10,853 nucleotides of DNA, taken from the NCBI GenBank assembly GCA_020629995.1, contig JAHDCH010000076.1:1-10853 (forward strand). Reading direction: 5' to 3'. The first letter of the stretch is position 1. Each line of letters opens with the position of its first letter. The position numbers were made by a program, and so were the translations under genes. The notes beneath the pieces are model-generated. The model searched no databases. It was not told where the DNA came from and worked only from the letters and a program-made list of their open reading frames with translations. This document shows, piece after piece, positions 6,516 through 10,853 of this stretch. Source of the DNA: Pseudaestuariivita sp. GTDB taxonomy: Bacteria; Pseudomonadota; Alphaproteobacteria; Rhodobacterales; Rhodobacteraceae.

Positions 6516-8113
6516 ATGCGGAACACGCCAAAACGTGTCTCCTTCAGGGGCGCGTTCAGCGCCGCACCCAGGCTCAGGCTCAGCACCTCGCGGCTGCGGC
6601 GCGGATCGATGATCCCGTCGTCCCACAGCCTCGCGCTGGCGTACAGAGGATGCGACTGCTCCTCGAACATCTCGATCGTGGGCCTTTTAAAGGCCTCTTC
6701 CTCCTCCGCGCTCCACGTGCCGCCCATGCGCTCGATCCCGTCCCTTTTGACCGTGGCCAGCACGCCCGCGGCCTGCGCTCCGCCCATGACGCTGATCCTG
6801 CTGTTCGGCCAGGTCCACAGGAACCTCGGATCATAGGCGCGCCCGGCCATCCCGTAATTGCCCGCCCCGAACGAGCCTCCCACCAGCATGGTGATCTTGG
6901 GCACTTCGGTGCTGGCCACCGCCGTCACCATCTTGGCCCCGTGTCTCGCTATGCCTTCGTTCTCGTACCTCTGGCCCACCATGAACCCGGTGATGTTCTG
7001 CAAGAACACCAGCGGGATTTTCCTTTGCGAACACAGCTCGATGAAATGTGCGCCCTTCTGCGCGGCTTCGCTGAACAGCACCCCGTTGTTGGCGATGATG
7101 CCCACCGGCCAGCCATCCACATGGGCAAACCCGGTGACAAGCGTTTCTCCAAACCTCGCCTTGAACTCGTCAAAGCGCGAGCCATCCACGATCCTCGCAA
7201 TCACTTCGCGGATGTCATAGGGCGTGCGCAGGTCCGCCGGCACCACGCCCAGGATCTCCTCGGGATCATAGGCGGGGGGCTCGGCTGCCTGGCGTAGGGT
7301 GGGTGCTCGCCACCCACCTGTGCTTGCCACGGCCTGCCGCGCCAGCGCCAGCGCATGCGCGTCGTCCTCGGCCAGATAATCGGCCACCCCGGACAGGCGC
7401 GTGTGCACGTCACCCCCGCCCAGATCCTCTGCGCTCACCACCTCTCCCGTCGCCGCTTTCACCAGCGGCGGTCCGGCCAGAAAGATCGTGCCCTGTTCCT
7501 TGACGATGATCGTCACGTCGCTCATCGCGGGCACATAGGCGCCCCCGGCTGTGCAGGATCCCATCACCACCGCGATCTGCGCCATCCCCTTCGCGCTCAT
7601 CCGCGCCTGATTATAGAAAATCCGGCCAAAGTGCTCGCGATCCGGGAACACCTCGTCCTGATTGGGCAGGTTCGCGCCTCCGCTGTCCACCAGATAGACG
7701 CAGGGCAAATGGCACTCTTCCGCGATGGCCTGTGCGCGCAGGTGCTTTTTGACGGTCATCGGGTAATAGGTGCCGCCCTTCACCGTGGCGTCGTTGCACA
7801 CCACCATGACGTCCCGCCCCTCGACGCGGCCGATCCCCGCGATCACGCCCGCCGCAGGGGCTGCGCCTTCGTACATCCCGTGCGCCGCCGTCGCCCCGAC
7901 CTCAAGAAAGGGCGACCCGGCGTCCAGCAGGTTCGCAACCCTGTCTCTGGGCAGCATCTTGCCCCGGTCCACATGCCTTTCCCTCGACCTCGCGCCTCCG
8001 CCTTCCGCCGCCTGCTCGGCCGCCTTGCGCACCTCCGCCAGCGCCTCCAGATGCGCCTTGCGGTTTGCTTCAAAGACCTCGCCCCCCGGGCGCAATTGCG
8101 AGTTCAGTTTCAT
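6512..8113 (-). CDS. liuB: 3-Methylcrotonyl-CoA carboxylase, carboxyltransferase (beta) subunit
   Basis: Transfers CO2 from carboxybiotin on LiuD to 3-methylcrotonyl-CoA, giving 3-methylglutaconyl-CoA. The 533 residues are full length with two crotonase-like halves. N-terminal half: [20 protein letters not shown] (44-63), [20 protein letters not shown] (80-99), [20 protein letters not shown] (107-126), [17 protein letters not shown] (142-158), [14 protein letters not shown] (186-199). C-terminal half: [20 protein letters not shown] (321-340), NITGFMVGQ (373-381), [19 protein letters not shown] (413-431), [19 protein letters not shown] (493-511) and the typical end FGVFRM. Start and stop are both 4-base overlaps with neighbours. 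The oddity is residues 265-274 in the linker between the two halves, which are encoded by a palindromic repeat also found between genes at 898-924. Elsewhere the reading frame and motifs are intact, so the enzyme should be functional. Confidence 0.97.
   Translation of the reverse strand: MKLNSQLRPGGEVFEANRKAHLEALAEVRKAAEQAAEGGGARSRERHVDRGKMLPRDRVANLLDAGSPFLEVGATAAHGMYEGAAPAAGVIAGIGRVEGRDVMVVCNDATVKGGTYYPMTVKKHLRAQAIAEECHLPCVYLVDSGGANLPNQDEVFPDREHFGRIFYNQARMSAKGMAQIAVVMGSCTAGGAYVPAMSDVTIIVKEQGTIFLAGPPLVKAATGEVVSAEDLGGGDVHTRLSGVADYLAEDDAHALALARQAVASTGGWRAPTLRQAAEPPAYDPEEILGVVPADLRTPYDIREVIARIVDGSRFDEFKARFGETLVTGFAHVDGWPVGIIANNGVLFSEAAQKGAHFIELCSQRKIPLVFLQNITGFMVGQRYENEGIARHGAKMVTAVASTEVPKITMLVGGSFGAGNYGMAGRAYDPRFLWTWPNSRISVMGGAQAAGVLATVKRDGIERMGGTWSAEEEEAFKRPTIEMFEEQSHPLYASARLWDDGIIDPRRSREVLSLSLGAALNAPLKETRFGVFRM
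7294..7320. repeat. Palindromic repeat copy 2, in frame inside liuB
   Basis: A 27-base element matching 898-924 at 24 of 27 positions, same orientation. The core is a perfect 8-base inverted repeat, GGTGGGTG (7298-7305) and CACCCACC (7311-7318), with loop CTCGC. It is translated in frame as [10 protein letters not shown] (LiuB residues 265-274), in the surface linker between the two carboxyltransferase halves, where this family normally varies in sequence. The paired change relative to copy 1 (G-C here, A-T there) shows the stem has been kept. Confidence 0.85.
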
Positions 8114-8490
8114 GCTTTCACCATCCGATATTGCCAGCGCATCCGCACCGCCCCTGTCGCCACCGCCGCGAGGCTGAACATCACCAGCCAAAGTGCCAGC
8201 GCCGCAATCATTTGTCCCGGCGTTGCCAGCGATGCCCAGTTCAGCGCCGCCAGCCCAAGCCCCGCGCACACCGCCCCCACGATTCCGACCTGCGCGGCCC
8301 AAAGCGCCACCGCGCACCACGCAGGCACGTGCAGCCGCATCTTCAGCCTCTCTCCGCAGCCCGCGCACGCCATCCATGCATTGGCCAGCTGCCACGGCAA
8401 CCAGCGAAACGTCAGGCTCGCCGCGAGATACGGCACACGGCTCCCGCAACCTGGGCACTTCAGCCCCGCCCATCTCGCCAGCAGGCTCAT
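8110..8490 (-). CDS. Zinc-ribbon membrane protein, unknown function
   Basis: A 126-residue protein with two CxxC knuckles, KCPGCGSR (Cys12, Cys15) and ACAGCGER (Cys42, Cys45), spaced as a small zinc ribbon. Two transmembrane helices follow at about 57-84 and 94-115, with a basic C terminus ([11 protein letters not shown]). The metal site would be on the cytoplasmic side if the N terminus stays inside. The start at 8488-8490 overlaps the synthetase stop by 4 bases (ATGA) and has a full AAGGAGG 7 bases upstream; its stop overlaps the liuB start the same way. Such proteins resemble the DUF983 type in general layout, but I cannot confirm the family. No link to leucine breakdown is known to me. 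Confidence 0.85.
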   Translation of the reverse strand: MSLLARWAGLKCPGCGSRVPYLAASLTFRWLPWQLANAWMACAGCGERLKMRLHVPAWCAVALWAAQVGIVGAVCAGLGLAALNWASLATPGQMIAALALWLVMFSLAAVATGAVRMRWQYRMVKA

Positions 8491-10001
8491 GCCTTGGCCT
8501 CCTTCCGCGCCATCTCGCGCAGCGTGCCCCGGATCACCTTGCCCGTCACCGTCATCGGCAAGGCGTCCACAAAGGCCACCTCTCTTGGGTAACAATGCGC
8601 CGCCAGCCGGTCCCTGACCCATTCGCTCAGCTCTTCATGCGTTGCGTCAGCATTGCCTTTCAACACCACGTAAGCCTTGACGATCTCCGTTCGAAGATCG
8701 TCCGGCTTGCCCACCACACCACATGTGGCAACGGCGGGATGCGTCAGCAGGCAATCTTCGATCTCGGCCGGCCCGATCCGGTAGCCCGCGCTGGTGATCA
8801 CGTCATCCTCGCGCCCCACGAACCGGACATATCCGTCCTCGATCACGCCGCGGTCCCCGGTCAGCATCCAGTCGCCCCGGTACTTCTCGGCCGTCGCTTG
8901 CGGGTTCTGCCAATAGCCCAGCATCATCGACGCCGCGCCCCTGCGCACCGCGATGTCACCCTCGCCAGCGGTCTTCTGTCCCGCTGCGTCAATCACCGCC
9001 AGCTCCACCCCCGGCGCGGGCTTGCCAATCGCCCCGGGCCTTGGCGCAAAGGCCGCCGCGCAGGACGAGGCCACCATGTTGCACTCGGTCTGGCCGTAGA
9101 ATTCGTTGATCGTCACGCCCAGCGCCTCCCGGCCCCAGGCCAGCATCTCGGCCCCCAGCGGCTCGCCTCCCGACGCAACCGACCTCAGCCCTTGCATCCG
9201 CGCGCCACCCGCCTTGAGCATCCTCAGCGCCGTGGGCGGCAAGAACAGGTTCCTCGCGCCGCCTTCCGCCACCAGCGCCGCAAAATTTTCGCAGGAAAAT
9301 TTTTCGCCCCGCCCGGCCACCACCGGCACGCCCAGCGCCAGCCCCGGCATCAGCACGTCGAACAGGCCCCCGATCCAGGCCCAATCCGCCGGCGTCCACA
9401 AAACGTCTCCCGGCTGGCCCAGAAAGTCATGGCTCATCTCGACCCCCGGCAGATGCCCCGCCAGGATCCTGTGCCCGTGCAGCGCGCCCTTCGGCTTGCC
9501 CGTCGTCCCGCTGGTATAGATCAGCACCGCCGGCGTCTCCGGTCCCGTGCGCGCCTGTTCCGCCTCGCTGCCTCGCAGGTCCTCGGGCCGCACCGCCTCG
9601 GCCAGCCCTTCCACCATTTGCGGCGCATCCGTCAGCACCAGCTTTGGCTGCGCATCCCCGATCCGGCTTTCAAGTGCTGCGCGCTGAAACAGCTTGAACA
9701 GCGGGACCGAGATGGCGCCGATTTTCCACGCCCCCAGATGGCCCGCCGCGCACCACGGATCCTGGCCAAAGAGCACGCCGACCCGGTCGCCCTGCACCAC
9801 GCCCCTGGCGTGCAGCCCCGCGGCCACCTGATCGGCCATCTGGCGCAGCTCTCCAAACGACACCTCCCGGCGCCCCTGCCGCAGGTCAATCAGCGCCAGC
9901 TGGCCTTCGTCCTTGCCCTCGAACACCTGCCCATACATGTTCAGGTCCGGTGGCAGCTCCACCTCATAACCCTCAAGCTTGCCTTGCAAAACCGGCCTCA
10001 T
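8487..10001 (-). CDS. Acyl-CoA synthetase (AMP-forming), medium/short-chain type
   Basis: An ANL-superfamily ligase of 504 residues that activates a carboxylic acid with ATP to acyl-AMP and then to acyl-CoA. Core motifs in order: P-loop [12 protein letters not shown] (162-173), [12 protein letters not shown] (206-217), YGQTECN (302-308), TGDRG (381-385, ribose-binding Asp383), hinge [20 protein letters not shown] (396-415), and [15 protein letters not shown] (482-496) with the catalytic Lys488. The pattern is closest to medium-chain/benzoate-type synthetases rather than long-chain ones. Isovalerate or another branched short-chain acid is the likely substrate because the gene sits between liuA and liuB; acetoacetate, released by LiuE, is a second possibility. 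The chosen ATG (9999-10001) overlaps the upstream stop by 4 bases; a longer form to 10205 would read through the whole upstream small gene. Confidence 0.93.
   Translation of the reverse strand: MRPVLQGKLEGYEVELPPDLNMYGQVFEGKDEGQLALIDLRQGRREVSFGELRQMADQVAAGLHARGVVQGDRVGVLFGQDPWCAAGHLGAWKIGAISVPLFKLFQRAALESRIGDAQPKLVLTDAPQMVEGLAEAVRPEDLRGSEAEQARTGPETPAVLIYTSGTTGKPKGALHGHRILAGHLPGVEMSHDFLGQPGDVLWTPADWAWIGGLFDVLMPGLALGVPVVAGRGEKFSCENFAALVAEGGARNLFLPPTALRMLKAGGARMQGLRSVASGGEPLGAEMLAWGREALGVTINEFYGQTECNMVASSCAAAFAPRPGAIGKPAPGVELAVIDAAGQKTAGEGDIAVRRGAASMMLGYWQNPQATAEKYRGDWMLTGDRGVIEDGYVRFVGREDDVITSAGYRIGPAEIEDCLLTHPAVATCGVVGKPDDLRTEIVKAYVVLKGNADATHEELSEWVRDRLAAHCYPREVAFVDALPMTVTGKVIRGTLREMARKEAKA
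8498..8504 (-). promoter_or_regulatory. Strong ribosome binding site for the zinc-ribbon membrane protein
   Basis: AAGGAGG on the minus strand, 7 bases before the ATG at 8488-8490. It is the best Shine-Dalgarno match I see in the window and lies within the last codons of the acyl-CoA synthetase (Lys-Glu-Ala). It implies that this small gene is translated efficiently, and by coupling may help liuB, whose own site is weak. Confidence 0.6.
9282..9307. repeat. Short AT-rich tandem duplication inside the acyl-CoA synthetase gene
   Basis: AAAATTTTCGC (9282-9292) is followed 14 bases on by the near copy AAAATTTTTCGC (9296-9307). Each contains the self-complementary octamer AAAATTTT, in sharp contrast to the surrounding GC-rich sequence. 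It is translated as part of EKFSCENF (residues 233-240), so a tandem duplication could have created it, or it may be chance from Lys/Glu/Phe/Asn codons. Confidence 0.45.
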
Positions 10002-10270
10002 GCCTCCGGCCCTTCCGGGTTGGAGACGCTGAGCAGTCGCCCAAACCGGCTGGCGTAATACACCGTGCTCCCGCAGCGCACCTCGATCCACACGCGCCCC
10101 TCTCCGGGCACCGCGACGCAGGCGCTCGCGTCTCCGCCCTGCGCCTCGTATCTCGCCGCCATTCCTTCGATCACATCCGTCTCGGTGATCCCCCTCGCCT
10201 GCCACCCGGCGACAAAGGCGATGACGCCGGTCACCACGACCAGTCCGGCAAAGGGCAGCCAGCGGGTCAT
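9998..10270 (-). CDS. Small single-pass membrane or exported protein, unknown
   Basis: A 90-residue protein with one N-terminal hydrophobic segment (about 5-23, LPFAGLVVVTGVIAFVAGW) after MTR, then a soluble region that should face the periplasm. That region holds a helix (28-43, ITETDVIEGMAARYEA) and two cysteines, Cys51 and Cys66, flanked by beta-like stretches (SACVAV; RVWIEVRCGSTVYYAS), a good candidate for a disulfide. The start at 10268-10270 overlaps the upstream stop by 4 bases (ATGA) with AAAGG a few bases upstream; the stop overlaps the synthetase start in the same way. The longer in-frame version beginning near 10597 lies wholly within the upstream gene and was not chosen. I do not recognise the family. 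Confidence 0.75.
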   Translation of the reverse strand: MTRWLPFAGLVVVTGVIAFVAGWQARGITETDVIEGMAARYEAQGGDASACVAVPGEGRVWIEVRCGSTVYYASRFGRLLSVSNPEGPEA

Positions 10271-10803
10271 GTCACGCCTTTCAAAACGGCAAGGTACAAA
10301 TACGCAGTGCCCGCGAACATCGCACCCAGATACCCAAGGGCGAAAATGTGAGGCCACCAAAACGTCCGCTTCATCAACCTCAGCTTGCTTTCCAATGCCA
10401 TATTCAGATCGGCATCTTCCGCGATCAACACCATTTCGCTCATTGCAGCCTCGGGATATCGGCGCGCCATGAAATCGTGAAACTTCAAATCTGCCGCCCT
10501 GGCCGCAGCCCGCCAGTTGATCTGCACCGCATAATTGGCAAGCAACGAAAGTATGACCGCCGCGCCAAAACAGAACCCCGCTGTAATAGCCTTCCATGTG
10601 TCGATTGACTGGTTATCGACCAGAGCCACCAGCGACGGCACCGCCAAGAGCGCCCCGCCAGCCATCAATTGGGAATTGCGCAGCAGGCTCTGCCCGTGAT
10701 CGTGTGAACCGTTGAATATCCGGACGGCGTGCAATTCGTAGTACCACTTCGCCAATGCCAACGCCGGATCCTCATCCCGCGACTTTTCGCCTGCGCGGCT
10801 CAT
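10267..10803 (-). CDS. Membrane protein of unknown function, atypical composition
   Basis: A 178-residue protein with a hydrophilic N terminus (1-45), hydrophobic segments at about 46-62, 72-93 and 150-174, and a charged loop between them (about 96-148). I do not recognise it. Its base composition stands out: the two 60-base lines I counted, at 10381-10440 and 10561-10620, are about 48% and 52% GC, against about 70% in the liu genes, and it uses A/T-ending codons freely. Even so, it is joined to both neighbours by 4-base ATGA overlaps, sharing bases with the liuA stop and with the start of the 90-residue gene. This points to acquisition into an existing operon followed by tight integration. 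Function cannot be inferred. Confidence 0.78.
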   Translation of the reverse strand: MSRAGEKSRDEDPALALAKWYYELHAVRIFNGSHDHGQSLLRNSQLMAGGALLAVPSLVALVDNQSIDTWKAITAGFCFGAAVILSLLANYAVQINWRAAARAADLKFHDFMARRYPEAAMSEMVLIAEDADLNMALESKLRLMKRTFWWPHIFALGYLGAMFAGTAYLYLAVLKGVT

Positions 10804-10853
10804 CCCATCTGCCCCATCAGCTCCCGCCCGATCAGCATCCTGCGGATCTCGGA
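10800..10853 (-). CDS. liuA: Isovaleryl-CoA dehydrogenase, C-terminal fragment at the window edge
   Basis: Only the last 17 codons and the TGA are in the window: SEIRRMLIGRELMGQMG. This matches the usual end of isovaleryl-CoA dehydrogenases and close acyl-CoA dehydrogenases, where a TSEIRRMLIGREL segment closes the protein. Isovaleryl-CoA dehydrogenase oxidises isovaleryl-CoA to 3-methylcrotonyl-CoA, the substrate of the carboxylase encoded downstream, so the position fits. The stop overlaps the next start by 4 bases (ATGA). The fragment alone cannot distinguish isovaleryl-CoA dehydrogenase from other short-chain acyl-CoA dehydrogenases; operon context decides. Confidence 0.78.
   Translation of the reverse strand, partial: SEIRRMLIGRELMGQMG

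Noticed and set aside
8114..8473. N-terminal extension of liuB to an upstream in-frame ATG
   Set aside because: It would overlap the whole zinc-ribbon gene; the ATG at 8111-8113 gives the family's usual N terminus and the same 4-base overlap seen at neighbouring junctions.
8193..10058. A 621-residue plus-strand open frame opposite the acyl-CoA synthetase
   Set aside because: Same cause: the minus-strand synthetase has all core motifs across this span; the plus-strand translation is low-complexity and motif-free.
1..10853. Promoters, tRNA/rRNA genes, CRISPR arrays, transposases or phage genes
   Set aside because: None seen. Genes abut or overlap almost throughout, the only gaps are 63 and 71 bases, and neither holds a convincing -35/-10 pair or an RNA-gene-like fold.

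Overview
The window is a GC-rich (mostly about 65-72% by eye) stretch of an alphaproteobacterial chromosome. Protein style, gene content and codon use point to the Rhodobacteraceae/Roseobacter group; the genus cannot be told from the sequence alone. Every gene I can support lies on the minus strand, so the window is read from high to low coordinates.

It holds most of one long leucine/isovalerate catabolism (liu) operon. In transcription order: the last 17 codons of isovaleryl-CoA dehydrogenase (liuA, 10800-10853); two small membrane-protein genes of unknown function (10267-10803 and 9998-10270); an acyl-CoA synthetase (8487-10001); a zinc-ribbon membrane protein (8110-8490); the carboxyltransferase subunit of methylcrotonyl-CoA carboxylase (liuB, 6512-8113); a membrane-anchored staphylococcal-nuclease-like protein (5973-6515); two more membrane proteins (5260-5973 and 4479-5267); the biotin subunit of methylcrotonyl-CoA carboxylase (liuD, 2543-4486); a glutathione S-transferase (1811-2479); HMG-CoA lyase (liuE, 950-1807); a four-helix membrane protein resembling DUF6653 (363-878); and the 5' part of a methylglutaconyl-CoA hydratase (liuC, 1-373). 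Together liuA, liuB+liuD, liuC and liuE form the complete route isovaleryl-CoA -> 3-methylcrotonyl-CoA -> 3-methylglutaconyl-CoA -> HMG-CoA -> acetyl-CoA + acetoacetate. The acyl-CoA synthetase probably feeds it with a CoA-activated acid.

The packing is extreme. Six junctions in a row (liuA through the nuclease) are 4-base ATGA/GTGA overlaps, followed by a 1-base, an 8-base and a second 8-base overlap. Only two junctions have more than 3 intergenic bases, and each of those carries a perfect inverted repeat (2514-2533 and 902-922). I see no promoter, terminator, tRNA, rRNA, CRISPR array or transposase. The promoter and any regulator must lie beyond position 10853.

The most notable points are: (1) a 27-base palindromic repeat present twice, once between liuE and the DUF6653-like gene and once in frame inside liuB, with a compensatory base-pair change between the copies; (2) six small non-catabolic genes, mostly membrane proteins plus a nuclease, embedded in a leucine operon by translational coupling, three of them splitting the two methylcrotonyl-CoA carboxylase subunits; (3) a fall in GC content in two of these inserted genes, suggesting later acquisition.
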